This document shows, piece by piece, positions 14,441 through 22,710 of a DNA stretch of 30,699 nucleotides. Numbering within the stretch: the first letter of the stretch is position 1; every line of letters starts with the position of its first letter. A program made the translations under genes and the position numbers. The notes below the pieces were generated by a model, which saw only the letters and a program-made list of their open reading frames with translations, had not been told where the DNA came from and made no database searches. Source of the stretch: an uncultured Phycisphaerales bacterium (GTDB taxonomy: Bacteria; Planctomycetota; Phycisphaerae; WQYP01); assembly GCA_903868035.1 (NCBI GenBank), contig CAIPTQ010000012.1, positions 1-30,699 of the forward strand, in the 5' to 3' direction.

Positions 14441-14923
14441 ATGCCAACTCAGACCATTCACAAGCGTTCCGCCGAGCGCGATACCTATCTGGAACTCGTG
14501 ATGCGCCACCCGCTTAAAACCATCCGCAACGACCACGAATGGCGCGCCGCGCTAAAGGTGATGGACCCGCTGAGCGTGATCGACGAAGACAAGCTGACCC
14601 CCGGCCAGGCCGATTATCTGCTGGCCCTGACGGATTTGGTCTGGGCCTACGAACAACAACACCACCCCGTGGACCTCATCCAGGGTGACCATGCCGACGG
14701 CATTGATGTACTCCGTATGTTGCTCGAAGAAAACGGCCTCAACGCCAGCGACCTGGGCCGCCTCCTTGGTAAACGCCAATTGGGATCGGCCATCCTCCGG
14801 CGCGAACGCGAGTTGTCCAAAGCCCACGTGCTCACACTGGCGGCGCACTTCGGCATCTCCACCGACCTGCTGCTGCGTACCAAATCCCCAAACCATGCCC
14901 ACTCGCCACGCCGCCCCATTTAG
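14441..14923 (+). CDS. higA: HigA-type antitoxin with XRE helix-turn-helix
   Basis: 160 residues. The N-terminal two thirds are helical (TYLELVMRHPLKTIRNDHEW). The C-terminal part, DVLRMLLEENGLNASDLGRLLG to the end, is a helix-turn-helix. This matches the larger HigA-like antitoxins that pair with HigB. AAGGA (14431-14435) precedes ATG 14441 by 5 nt; an ATG at 14435 overlaps that site, and an upstream one at 14399 overlaps higB. It would repress its own operon. Ends 15 nt before the prepilin peptidase. Confidence 0.87.
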   Translation: MPTQTIHKRSAERDTYLELVMRHPLKTIRNDHEWRAALKVMDPLSVIDEDKLTPGQADYLLALTDLVWAYEQQHHPVDLIQGDHADGIDVLRMLLEENGLNASDLGRLLGKRQLGSAILRRERELSKAHVLTLAAHFGISTDLLLRTKSPNHAHSPRRPI

Positions 14924-14938
14924 CCGATAATCGTCGGC

Positions 14939-16426
14939 ATGCCCCTCCCTCAAATGATCCTCTTCGGCGTCTTCTTCTTCCTCGTCGGCGCCTGCGTCGG
15001 CAGCTTCCTCAATGTCGTCATCTGGCGCCTGCCCTATCGCGGCCGCGAGGTCATCTACCAGGGCAAACGCGGCAAGATGACCCTCTCCTGGCCGCCGTCG
15101 CATTGCCCCATGTGCGATGCCCCCATCGCCTGGTATCAGAATGTCCCCGTGTTCAGCTACCTCGCCCTCCGCGGCAAATGCGCCAAATGCCGGGCGGTCA
15201 TTCCCATCCGCTACCCCCTGGTCGAGCTGGCCACCTCCCTGCTCTGGGGCGGCATGTTCCTGGCCTATTTTGCCGCCCACTGGCAGGGGCAAATTTGCTG
15301 GCAAAAAAACGGCGGCGGAGCGCCCGTGGACAACCTTGCAACCGATTGGGCCCCCTACGTTTGGCACACCATTTTCGTCACCGCGCTGCTGGCCGCTTCC
15401 GCGATTGATGCCGACCTGTTCATCATTCCGCTCAGCATCGCCTGGTTCCTGGCTCTCTTGGGAATTGCCGGCGCCACCGCCATAGGAACGCCTCTCACCC
15501 GCGACTATGCCATTGTCCCTAAGATCACTGTAGACGGCTGGTGGCTGGCCAAACCCATCGCCGGCGCGGCCATTGGTTTGCTGGTGGCCAATCTTTTGCT
15601 GCTGCTCCACGTTCTTCCCCGGAGTTTTCCGTGGGAACTTGAAGGCGCTGCACCCCCCGCCAAGCCGGCGAAAGAAGATCCCAAGGGAATGGTCGCCGGC
15701 CCTGATTCTGCGGGCAAAAAGGACAAAAAGAAACCCCAAGCCGACCCAGAGGCGGAGGAGCCTCTCGCCCCTCCGCCCAAGCTGACCAAATTCGGCCCCG
15801 CCGTTATTGCCGCCGTGGCCGTCGTCGCGCTCATCGCCGCGCTCTGGCTGCTGGCTTCACCCCAGGTCGCGGCACTGGCAGGCGTGGCGGGCGCCATCAT
15901 CATCTTCCTCCTGGGCGTCCTCCCGCGCGATGCCGGCCAGATCGACGTCACCGACGACGTGATGGATGAAATCTCCGGTCCCGGCGTCCGCTTGGAAATC
16001 CTCAAGGAAGCCCTCTTCCTGGCCATCCCCGTCGCCTGCGCCGGACTGGCCTATTTCCTGCCGCTGGATCTGCCGCAGGCCCCCTGGCTCATGCGCCTGC
16101 TGGGCTCGGTCTTCGGCCTGCTCGTCGGCGGCGGCGTGGTCTGGCTGATCCGCATCGGCGGCTCCATTGCCTTCAACAAGCAGGCCATGGGCATCGGCGA
16201 CGTCCACCTGATGGCCGGCGTCGGTGCCGTCATCGGCGGGCCGCTCGTGCTCGTCGCCTTCTTCATCGCCCCCTTCCCCGGCATCCTGTGGGCTTTCCTC
16301 CTAAAACTCATGGGCAAGCCCAACGTCCTCCCCTACGGCCCGTGGCTCTCCGTGGCCTCCATCATGGCCCTGCTGGTGGGCAACCCCATCATCTGCTGGT
16401 ACATCGCCATCGCCCTGGGGCGCTAA
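14939..16426 (+). CDS. Prepilin peptidase, enlarged (A24 family)
   Basis: 495 residues, nearly twice the usual 250-290. A membrane aspartyl protease that cleaves and methylates type IV pilin or type II secretion pseudopilin leaders. The zinc-binding cysteine pairs Cys56/Cys59 and Cys81/Cys84 mark the N-terminal methylase domain. The catalytic Asp157 is in AASAIDADLFIIP and Asp421 is in GIGDVHLMAGVGA (the family GxGD). Between them lies an insert of about 130 residues with a charged Lys/Pro-rich stretch (240-285) and two extra hydrophobic segments. Large planctomycete prepilin peptidases show similar expansions, as far as I know. Confidence 0.9.
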   Translation: MPLPQMILFGVFFFLVGACVGSFLNVVIWRLPYRGREVIYQGKRGKMTLSWPPSHCPMCDAPIAWYQNVPVFSYLALRGKCAKCRAVIPIRYPLVELATSLLWGGMFLAYFAAHWQGQICWQKNGGGAPVDNLATDWAPYVWHTIFVTALLAASAIDADLFIIPLSIAWFLALLGIAGATAIGTPLTRDYAIVPKITVDGWWLAKPIAGAAIGLLVANLLLLLHVLPRSFPWELEGAAPPAKPAKEDPKGMVAGPDSAGKKDKKKPQADPEAEEPLAPPPKLTKFGPAVIAAVAVVALIAALWLLASPQVAALAGVAGAIIIFLLGVLPRDAGQIDVTDDVMDEISGPGVRLEILKEALFLAIPVACAGLAYFLPLDLPQAPWLMRLLGSVFGLLVGGGVVWLIRIGGSIAFNKQAMGIGDVHLMAGVGAVIGGPLVLVAFFIAPFPGILWAFLLKLMGKPNVLPYGPWLSVASIMALLVGNPIICWYIAIALGR

Positions 16427-16451
16427 ATGCCGCACGAAGCAGGCCCCAGAC

Positions 16452-17648
16452 TCATCCCCGCACGCCGCCCGCCACGCCCTCCGCCTTCCGCCGTTCGCCC
16501 AGCACCCGCTCATACACCTCCACGATCCGCTCCACATGCCGGTCGAAGGACAGCTCTTCCCGCAGCGCCAGCGCCGCGCGCGACATCTCCGCCAACCGCC
16601 CCGCCTCGAGCATGGACTCCAGCGCGGCCACCAGACCGCCGGCATCGCCGCGCTCCACAATAAGCCCCTGTGTTCCATTCTGGATCATCTCGCTGGCGCC
16701 GTTCTGCCGCGTCGTCACCACCGGCAGCCCCATCGCCAGGGCCTCCAGCACCACCAGGCTGCACGTGTCCTCGCGCGTGGGCAGCAGCAGAAAATCGGCG
16801 GCGCCGTAGAACGGCCGCGGATCGGCCACCCGGTCGATGAACAATACGCGCGGTTCCACTTTCAGCCGCCGGGCCAGCTTTTGATATTCCCGCGGCGCGC
16901 CTCCCCCCACGATCATCAGTGCCAGCCGCCGGTCCCGCACGCCGGCCAGCGCTTCGATGGCCTCCGCCACGCCCTTGCGCTTCCAGTCGTGGCCCACGAA
17001 CAGCGCCAGCGGCTGATCCGCCGCGATGCGCCATTCCGCGCGGAGCGCCGCGCGCGACCGCGCGCCCGGCGCCGGGTCGAAACGCGCCAGGTCGATCCCG
17101 TTCATCAGCATCACCAGCCGCTCCTCCGGCAGGGCAAATTGCCGGGCGGCAAACCGGCGCATCGCCTGCGACAGGCACAGCACCCACGGCCGCCGCTCCA
17201 GGAGATGCCGCTCGACGCGCGCCAGCCCCCGGCGTTTGAGGTTCCAGCGGTTGAAGCGCCGCGCCCAGCGCCGCACGATCCCGCGCGGATACTTCAGGTG
17301 CCCGCTCAGCCAGAGTTCCGTCGCCAGCCCCGCGTGGGGTTGGTACACATCGCAGCGCCACACCGGCAGCATCGCATGCACGATGTCATACGCCCCGTGC
17401 GCGTAGACGTCCTCGAGGCGGCCCAGAAAATTCTTCAGCCGCGTCCACCGATACCGGCCCCTGACCCCCACGTACATGCACGTGAATCCCGAATCCGGCG
17501 CGCCTTGCGCCACCGCCTCCGGCCCCTCCTCGGCAATCACCGTCACCTGATGCCCGCGCACCGCCAGCGCCCGCGCCAAGTCCAGCGTGTAGCCTTCGGT
17601 GCCCCCCTTGCGCCGGTCCGTGTTCTGAATCAGCAGTGCGACTTTCAT
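16452..17648 (-). CDS. WaaG-like family 4 glycosyltransferase
   Basis: 398 residues with the GT-B fold. The N-terminal KVALLIQNTDRRKGGTEGYTLDLARAL has the glycine-rich acceptor loop. The C-terminal donor site includes ALFVGHDWKRKG and the E-x7-E motif EDTCSLVVLE. The overall design recalls WaaG/RfaG, the lipopolysaccharide core glucosyltransferase, so outer-membrane glycan assembly is likely; the exact sugar is unknown. ATG 17648 begins the conserved strand; longer starts would add a non-homologous MDNGSMG stretch. It is convergent with the prepilin peptidase with 25 nt between stops. Confidence 0.88.
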   Translation of the reverse strand: MKVALLIQNTDRRKGGTEGYTLDLARALAVRGHQVTVIAEEGPEAVAQGAPDSGFTCMYVGVRGRYRWTRLKNFLGRLEDVYAHGAYDIVHAMLPVWRCDVYQPHAGLATELWLSGHLKYPRGIVRRWARRFNRWNLKRRGLARVERHLLERRPWVLCLSQAMRRFAARQFALPEERLVMLMNGIDLARFDPAPGARSRAALRAEWRIAADQPLALFVGHDWKRKGVAEAIEALAGVRDRRLALMIVGGGAPREYQKLARRLKVEPRVLFIDRVADPRPFYGAADFLLLPTREDTCSLVVLEALAMGLPVVTTRQNGASEMIQNGTQGLIVERGDAGGLVAALESMLEAGRLAEMSRAALALREELSFDRHVERIVEVYERVLGERRKAEGVAGGVRG

Positions 17649-17768
17649 TCCTGGTCCGGTAGAGCGGTGACCCATGGACCCGTTGTCCATGCCTTACATC
17701 TCCACTTTACCCGAACGCCCGGCCATTGCGAAGTTCGCCAACCGCATGGCCGCATAACCGCAGGGGCG

Positions 17769-18137
17769 CTAGATTTGCGCCCCCAGCGCCAGCAGAGCGC
17801 TGGGCACGTCCCGATGCAGCGGAAACACCTGGTCCAACTTCGTCACCGCAAACAGGAACCGCACGTTCTCCGACACGTTCGCCAGCGCGATCTTGCCGTC
17901 GAAGCGCGACAGCCATTTGACGAACGTCACCAGCGCCCCGAAGCAGGACGACTCCATGTACCGCACCGCCTCAAAATCCAGCAGGAACTTCGTGGATTTT
18001 CCCTCATTCAGGAGCGCCAGCAGTTTTGACGAAAGCTCCTCCGATGCGCCCGAATCCAATTCGCGGATGCCGATGGTGACCACGCAGATGCCTGAGACGT
18101 AATCCACGGTGAAGATTTCTTGCCCAATGTTCGGCAT
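17769..18137 (-). CDS. STAS-domain anti-sigma factor antagonist-like protein
   Basis: 122 residues matching a single STAS domain. The helix preceding the phospho-site reads KFLLDFEAVRYMESSCFGAL; Ser63/Ser64 would be the phosphorylation site, although the common D-S-S-G is E-S-S-C here. In the family such proteins sequester an anti-sigma kinase when unphosphorylated. No partner kinase or phosphatase is nearby. A 7-bp inverted repeat CATGGAC/GTCCATG (17674-17692) lies beyond its stop. Regulation unknown. Confidence 0.85.
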   Translation of the reverse strand: MPNIGQEIFTVDYVSGICVVTIGIRELDSGASEELSSKLLALLNEGKSTKFLLDFEAVRYMESSCFGALVTFVKWLSRFDGKIALANVSENVRFLFAVTKLDQVFPLHRDVPSALLALGAQI

Positions 18138-18337
18138 GGCTCACCTGCTGAAAATGCTGCTCCTGGAAATATCGGGTGATCTGGCCCTGTGGTTGATGGA
18201 GTGAAGAGATTATCACGATGGGAACTATTGGCAATTGCGTTTTTCTCGGCAACCGCCGAGAACGTTGCTGATCGCATCTTTCCCGCGTTCGCGATTTTGT
18301 CCGCCCAGCCACACCCCATCTGATTACGTCATCTTGT

Positions 18338-18417
18338 GTCAAAATCCGTCAACTTCCGTCCACTTTATGTCAACTTATGTCAACTTAGTGTCGACTTTTG
18401 TCAACTTTGGTCGACTT
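18338..18417. repeat. Helically phased direct repeats, GTCRACTT
   Basis: Eight degenerate units begin at 18338, 18348, 18358, 18369, 18379, 18390, 18400 and 18410. The spacings are 10, 10, 11, 10, 11, 10 and 10 bp, very close to one helical turn. The commonest unit is GTCAACTT; two read GTCGACTT and the outermost is degenerate. All would face the same side of the helix. On the minus strand each reads AAGTTGAC, so -35-like TTGAC motifs recur too. A multimerising DNA-binding protein is the natural reading; which one is unknown. Confidence 0.7.
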
Positions 18418-18498
18418 TTTTGCGCCCCCAATACTCATTTTACCCAATAAACACGATGGTTTTAGCGTATTATTCACGGGACGGAATGCCCGCGCATC

Positions 18499-18532
18499 AA
18501 AAAAGCCCCGCACCAGGGAGGGGCGGGGCTTT
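18499..18532 (-). terminator. Rho-independent terminator of the sigma/anti-sigma operon
   Basis: AAAGCCCCGC (18502-18511) and GCGGGGCTTT (18523-18532) form a perfect 10-bp stem. On the minus strand it is followed by TTTTTT (18504-18499). Confidence 0.9.
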
Positions 18533-18560
18533 CGTGGGGAAAGGAGAGAACTGTGATGGA

Positions 18561-19331
18561 TCAGCGGTCGAAACCCGCCACGTCGATTCTGCTGCCGTCG
18601 TCGGGCGTGAGTTTCTGCACGTCGTAGTTCTTGGCAAAATCCGGAGCTTTGGCCGGGATGACAAGTCCGAGCTGCACGGCCGGGGCCATGATCAGCGTGG
18701 TGTTGAAGGCAACATCCTTGCCATCGGGACCCTTCATGGAGAACTGGGGCTGGGCGCCCGGAGGAACGATTTCCTGCGGCAGCACGATCAACGCCCGGTG
18801 GGTGCTGAGATTCACCACCGCCCGGCCGAAGGGCTTGCCATCCTGGTCCTGCCAGGTGATCTGCTTGCTGCGCGGATCGAGGAAGGCGGAAAGCGCTTCA
18901 TCATGCTGCCGGCTCGTCAGCGCCAGTTCCTGCGTCTTTTGCTGCAGCGCCGAATATTGAGCGTTGGCCGTGTCCAGCTTCCCGCGCACATCCATGTTGT
19001 ACATCGCCCCCAGAATCAAAAACGCCGCCGCCGCATAGAAGCCCCATTTGTAAAACCGGTTATCCTCGCCACTGGCCTTGCGGTAGTCTTCCAACTTGTA
19101 CGTCTTGGCTGCCGTCGCCAGCAAAATGCGCCCGCGCAGATCCGCCGGCGGCGCCATGTGCGGGCTCGCCGCCGCCAGGTACGCCGTGGTCTCGCGCAAT
19201 TGCCGATCCGTCGCCCGCGCCCCGGCATCGCCGGCCAGCGCGCGCTCATACGCCGCCGATTCCCCGGCCGTATTCATCCCCAGCGTTTCGCTGATCGCGT
19301 TGTCGAGCAGTTGTTCATTCTTCATATCCAT
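18561..19331 (-). CDS. Anti-sigma factor, RskA-like
   Basis: 256 residues. An N-terminal cytoplasmic part (about 1-92) should bind the sigma factor, one membrane segment follows (GFYAAAAFLILGAMYNM, about 97-113), then a coiled-coil-like linker and a C-terminal extracytoplasmic domain. That domain ends in the RskA pattern: TWQDQDGKPFGRAVVNLSTHRALIVLP and LVIPAKAP. It starts by TAATG overlap with the sigma gene, so both are made together. An ATG two codons in is possible. In this family, release of sigma requires proteolysis of the anti-sigma factor. Confidence 0.88.
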   Translation of the reverse strand: MDMKNEQLLDNAISETLGMNTAGESAAYERALAGDAGARATDRQLRETTAYLAAASPHMAPPADLRGRILLATAAKTYKLEDYRKASGEDNRFYKWGFYAAAAFLILGAMYNMDVRGKLDTANAQYSALQQKTQELALTSRQHDEALSAFLDPRSKQITWQDQDGKPFGRAVVNLSTHRALIVLPQEIVPPGAQPQFSMKGPDGKDVAFNTTLIMAPAVQLGLVIPAKAPDFAKNYDVQKLTPDDGSRIDVAGFDR

Positions 19332-19948
19332 TACACACGCTCCTCAAAAGGTGCGGAACCGTTGTTATCCTCGCCCTCGCCCATCACCAGCCGCAGTTGG
19401 TCGCGTATCTTCATCAGCCCCAGCCGGATGCGCGTCTTGATCGTCCCCAGCGGCACGCTCACTTTTTCCGATATCTCCATGTGCGTCAGCCCGTCAAAAA
19501 AGGCCATCTCCACCGCCTGCTTCTGCTCCGCCGGCAACTCCGCCAGCGCCTGCCGCACGTTGACCGCGTCTTCCCGCGTGATCGCCAGATCGTCCGGCCA
19601 ATCTTCCGCCGCCGGCGCGTCCGGCAGGTTCTCGCCCACCGGCTTGAGCACCACGCCCGCCTTGCGCGAGCGCAGCCGGTCCAGAATCCGCGTGCGTGCG
19701 ATCATCATGATCCACGCCTCCGGGCTGCCGCGCGCGACATCGTAGTTGCCCGCCTGCCGCCAGACCTGCACGAAGATGTCCTGCGACACATCCTCCGCCG
19801 CCGCCCGGTCGCGCAGCATGCGCACCGCCAGCGAAAACACCACCGACCCCATGAGGTCGTAACAGGCGGCCAGCGCCGGATGGTCGCCCTCGGCCATGCG
19901 CTGGAGCGCCTTGCGCAGCGCGACAGATTCGGGATTCGGTTGTTTCAA
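19331..19948 (-). CDS. ECF sigma factor, SigK-like
   Basis: About 205 residues from the TTG at 19948. Region 2 reads SLAVRMLRDRAAAEDVSQDIFVQVWRQ and region 4 reads ELPAEQKQAVEMAFFDGLTHMEISEKV then GTIKTRIR, as in SigK-like ECF factors. GAGGAG lies 10 nt before this TTG, and the encoded start KQPNPESVALRK is a normal ECF N-terminus. A longer frame from ATG 20071 would add about 41 residues (MPVILLDEP...) unlike other ECF factors, and may be used instead. The stop overlaps the anti-sigma start. Confidence 0.82.
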   Translation of the reverse strand: MKQPNPESVALRKALQRMAEGDHPALAACYDLMGSVVFSLAVRMLRDRAAAEDVSQDIFVQVWRQAGNYDVARGSPEAWIMMIARTRILDRLRSRKAGVVLKPVGENLPDAPAAEDWPDDLAITREDAVNVRQALAELPAEQKQAVEMAFFDGLTHMEISEKVSVPLGTIKTRIRLGLMKIRDQLRLVMGEGEDNNGSAPFEERV

Positions 19949-20145
19949 GACAGGCTTGCTCCTCGGGCGGAAAAATCTCCGCACCCCATGATCGTGCCGA
20001 ACCGCCGTGGTTTCAACCACACACGCGGCATGTTCGGAGACGGGAGGTTCATCGAGAAGGATCACGGGCACCTGCCTTACGAGGTTTCGCTATGGAATAC
20101 GCATGCAGCCGTGGTGTGGATGGGTTTTGGCGGGATATTCGCAAT

Positions 20146-20175
20146 AAGGCGGTTTGTAGTACCGCCTTTAGGCGG
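20146..20175. repeat. Nested palindromes between divergent genes
   Basis: AAGGCGGT (20146-20153) and ACCGCCTT (20161-20168) make an 8-bp stem with a 7-nt loop. CCGCCT/AGGCGG (20162-20175) makes an overlapping alternative. No T-run follows. It looks like a dispersed palindromic element in the 349-nt gap between the sigma gene and the aldo-keto reductase gene. Nothing else in that gap is convincing. Confidence 0.5.
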
Positions 20176-20297
20176 GCGGGGCGATATTATCGTGCCGTTC
20201 AGTTTTTATGGGAGTAACCGTGCGGGAAAATATCGCCTTTTCTCGCTGCCCACCCCCCCGTTTGTGCCTCCCCGCCGTGGCGACTAACATACGTCCC

Positions 20298-21335
20298 ATG
20301 TATACGCCCGCCGCCAATCGCTACGACACCCAAAACTGGTTCCGCCGCTGTGGCAAATCCGGCCTGATGCTCCCGGCCATCACCCTGGGCTTCTGGCATA
20401 ATTTCGGCACGCCCGCCAGCGCGCTGGGCGGCACGCTTTCCGAGCCGGATTTCCATGAAAACTGCCGCCGCATCATGTTCGCCGCCTTCGACCACGGCAT
20501 CACCCACTTCGACCTGGCCAACAACTACGGCCCACCGCCCGGCAGTGCCGAGGAACGGGTGGGGCGGATTCTACGCGATGATTTCGCCGCCTATCGCGAT
20601 GAGCTGATCATCTCGACCAAGGCGGGGTACGTCATGTGGCCCGGGCCATATGGGGACTGGGGCTCGCGGAAGTACCTGCTGGCGAGTTTGGACGCCTCGC
20701 TGAAGCGGATGAAATTGGACTATGTTGATATCTTTTACCACCATCGCCCCGACCCCGGCACCCCGCTGGAGGAAACCATGGGGGCGCTGGACCAGGCCGT
20801 GAAGTCCGGCAAGGCCCTCTACGCCGCCATCTCCAACTACCGCGGCCCCCGCACCGCCGAAGCCGTGGCACTGTGCGAAAAGATGAGCTTCGCCCGCCCC
20901 ATCCTCCATCAGGCCCGCTACAGCATGCTGGACCGCTGGGTGGAGGGCGATCTGCTGGCCGTGACCGAGCCGCTGGGCATGGGCGTCATCTGCTTCTCGC
21001 CGCTGGCCCAGGGCCAGCTCACCGACAAGTATCTCAAAGGCATTCCCGCCGATTCCCGTGCCGCCAGCGGCGTGGGTTTCCTCAAACCCGAACACCTGAC
21101 GGAGGACCGGCTGAACCGTATTCGCCGGCTCAACGACCTCGCCAAGGCCCGCGGCCAGACGCTGGCCCAAATGGCCCTGGCGTGGGTGCTGCGGACGCCG
21201 GCGGTGACCAGCGCGCTAATCGGGGCGAGCCGGCCCGAGCAGATCAAGGAGAATGTGGAGGCGGTGAAGGTTGGGGGCGGGGTGAAGTTTTCGGCGGAGG
21301 AGTTGGAGCGGATGGAGGGGATATTGAAAGGATGA
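20298..21335 (+). CDS. YghZ-like aldo-keto reductase
   Basis: 345 residues, matching the length of E. coli YghZ, an L-glyceraldehyde 3-phosphate/methylglyoxal reductase of the AKR14 group. The catalytic tetrad is visible: Asp72 and Tyr77 in FDLANNYGPPPGSAEE, Lys108 in IISTKAG, and His149 in DYVDIFYHHR. The cofactor-binding motif SALIGASRPEQIKENV near the end is NADPH-type. The N-terminal RRCGKSGLMLPAITLGFWHNFG agrees with YghZ. ATG 20298 is chosen because the upstream extension is not conserved. It probably detoxifies short aldehydes. Confidence 0.93.
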   Translation: MYTPAANRYDTQNWFRRCGKSGLMLPAITLGFWHNFGTPASALGGTLSEPDFHENCRRIMFAAFDHGITHFDLANNYGPPPGSAEERVGRILRDDFAAYRDELIISTKAGYVMWPGPYGDWGSRKYLLASLDASLKRMKLDYVDIFYHHRPDPGTPLEETMGALDQAVKSGKALYAAISNYRGPRTAEAVALCEKMSFARPILHQARYSMLDRWVEGDLLAVTEPLGMGVICFSPLAQGQLTDKYLKGIPADSRAASGVGFLKPEHLTEDRLNRIRRLNDLAKARGQTLAQMALAWVLRTPAVTSALIGASRPEQIKENVEAVKVGGGVKFSAEELERMEGILKG

Positions 21336-21364
21336 GCATCCGAATCGCGGTTGTCAGGGAACAA

Positions 21365-21634
21365 TCACGTGCGGCGCTCCTGGCGTTTACGGTGCTTCTC
21401 AACCACGTAGTCGCCCCAGATATTCTCCACATTCGCCGCATCGTTGTGAGGAGTTCCCGAGGCAAATTTGCCGACGTACCCTTCCAACGCCTGGGCGAGA
21501 GTCTTTTCGGGGTGGGCAGCAGACTCCCCCTTGGCTGCGTCTTCCAGCACAGTCAGGCGCACACGATGGCCGGCCAGTTCGGCGGCGTGCCGGGTGAGTT
21601 CTTCCCAAGTGTCTTCAAAGGATTGTCGGACCAT
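21365..21634 (-). CDS. Small hypothetical protein, possible antitoxin
   Basis: 89 residues, acidic to neutral, with an N-terminal helix (SFEDTWEELTRHAAELAGHRV) then strand RLTVLED and a C-terminal helical tail ending KHRKRQERRT. Nothing is recognised with confidence; the layout is reminiscent of small TA-associated proteins. GGAGAGGTG lies upstream of the ATG. A tandem 13-bp direct repeat sits about 50-75 bp upstream. It is not paired with an obvious toxin. The 3' end abuts the aldo-keto reductase gene on the other strand. Confidence 0.65.
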   Translation of the reverse strand: MVRQSFEDTWEELTRHAAELAGHRVRLTVLEDAAKGESAAHPEKTLAQALEGYVGKFASGTPHNDAANVENIWGDYVVEKHRKRQERRT

Positions 21635-21682
21635 ACATCACCTCTCCAAGGGAGTATAACCAACGTCGAGGGGAGTTTCGAG

Positions 21683-21710
21683 GACGTGTCTCCGACAGAC
21701 GTGTCTCCGA
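21683..21710. repeat. 13-bp tandem direct repeat
   Basis: GACGTGTCTCCGA occurs at 21683-21695 and again at 21698-21710, a 15-bp period. It lies upstream of the minus-strand gene at 21365-21634. It could be a tandem operator; no protein partner is known. Confidence 0.5.
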
Positions 21711-21733
21711 TACTCCGATGCTTGAACGCGTGT

Positions 21734-22222
21734 TCAGTTTGCCGACGGATCAAGGTCTCCCAGCGGCACCTTGAGCGCGGCGGCGAGTTTTTCGAGGGTG
21801 GTGCGGGAGGGGCTGTGCTGACCGGCTTCCAGGCGGCTGATGTGGCTTTGGGGGAGGCCAGTTTTACGGGCCAGTTGCTGTTGCGTCATATGCTTGTGTT
21901 GGCGCAGCGTGCGGATTTTGCCGCTGACGAAGGCCACCCAGCGATTCAGCTTCACGCTGCGCGGGGGAGGAGCGCCCAGGTCCATCGTGGCGAGGCGCAG
22001 GGGTTCCTGTTCGAGTATCTCCACCATGGCGAGGCGTAGGGCTTGGATTTCCTCCTGCGTTTGGGCATGCCGGAGTTCCTGCAGCAGTGCGTAAAAATCC
22101 TGGCGATCCTTTTCGGGGAGCCGGCTGATCTGATCCACGATGATACCCACCGCCATGACCAGCGCTCCGGCACCAATGCCCCCCGCTCCGTTTTCCACAT
22201 TTTTCAGTTCCATCGTCTGCAT
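21734..22222 (-). CDS. XRE-family antitoxin
   Basis: 162 residues. The C-terminal part has a clear helix-turn-helix: IRTLRQHKHMTQQQLARKTG followed by LPQSHISRLEAGQHSPS. The N-terminal half is helical and includes a Gly/Ala-rich hydrophobic stretch (GAGGIGAGALVMAVGIIV) that could be mistaken for a membrane segment. ATG 22222 has AAGGAG (complement 22228-22233) 5 nt upstream; a longer start at 22258 lacks this. It lies 57 nt after the toxin gene; the antitoxin would repress the shared promoter. Confidence 0.85.
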   Translation of the reverse strand: MQTMELKNVENGAGGIGAGALVMAVGIIVDQISRLPEKDRQDFYALLQELRHAQTQEEIQALRLAMVEILEQEPLRLATMDLGAPPPRSVKLNRWVAFVSGKIRTLRQHKHMTQQQLARKTGLPQSHISRLEAGQHSPSRTTLEKLAAALKVPLGDLDPSAN

Positions 22223-22279
22223 AGATGCTCCTTGTTCAGATCCATCATTTTCCTGCAAATACCGCCTCCTGGATCAACC

Positions 22280-22681
22280 TCACGCAAGCGCTTCATACAA
22301 TCGCCGCCGGCGTTTCATGGTGATTTTCGTACCCACCGGAGTTGGACCCTCATTTTCCTTTTTGATGCCGCCAAGGATCACGATGCGTTGGCGCCGTTTG
22401 TCGAGGCAGAAAAATAGCCGCACATTCAATTTGCCAAGGGGTCCGCCTTTCTCCCGCAGTTCAAAGAAATCCTCGACGGCGTCCACCGACAGGCCGACAG
22501 GATGGGTGGGATCGGCTTGTTCGGCGAGAAACCTGACCTGATCGGATAAATGTCCATATTGATCCTCGGTGAGAAAGGCCCGCGCTTCGCGAACCGCCTG
22601 ATCGAGCAGGACGACTGTCCATTGATAACCCGGCGGAACCCCTGCGCCGCGATGGACCCCGACCTTGAGTTTCTTTTCCAC
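22280..22681 (-). CDS. RelE/HigB-like toxin
   Basis: 133 residues beginning at GTG 22681 (AAAGGA 7 nt upstream). The late motif LGKLNVRLFFCLDKRRQRIVILGGIKKEN matches the core strands of RelE/HigB or phage Gp49-like toxins, and helix VEDFFELREKG precedes it. A C-terminal KRRRRLYEALA tail follows. The antitoxin follows on the same strand, the reversed toxin-first order. No ATG is in frame at the start. Confidence 0.8.
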   Translation of the reverse strand: MEKKLKVGVHRGAGVPPGYQWTVVLLDQAVREARAFLTEDQYGHLSDQVRFLAEQADPTHPVGLSVDAVEDFFELREKGGPLGKLNVRLFFCLDKRRQRIVILGGIKKENEGPTPVGTKITMKRRRRLYEALA

Positions 22682-22710
22682 CGTACCATCCTTTCGCGAT
22701 CGGCCTTTGT

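Larger units (their letters stand above)
18138..18560. other. Intergenic region with phased repeats and a terminator
   Basis: No protein gene is supported. The 18138-18330 part holds the STAS gene's upstream region with only weak promoter candidates. 18338-18417 carries the phased GTCRACTT array. 18433-18480 is AT-rich. The terminator at 18499-18532 belongs to the anti-sigma gene. Confidence 0.6.

Noticed and set aside
17674..17692. CATGGAC/GTCCATG inverted repeat between glycosyltransferase and STAS genes
   Set aside because: Only 7-bp arms with a 5-nt loop and no T-run; too weak to call a terminator.
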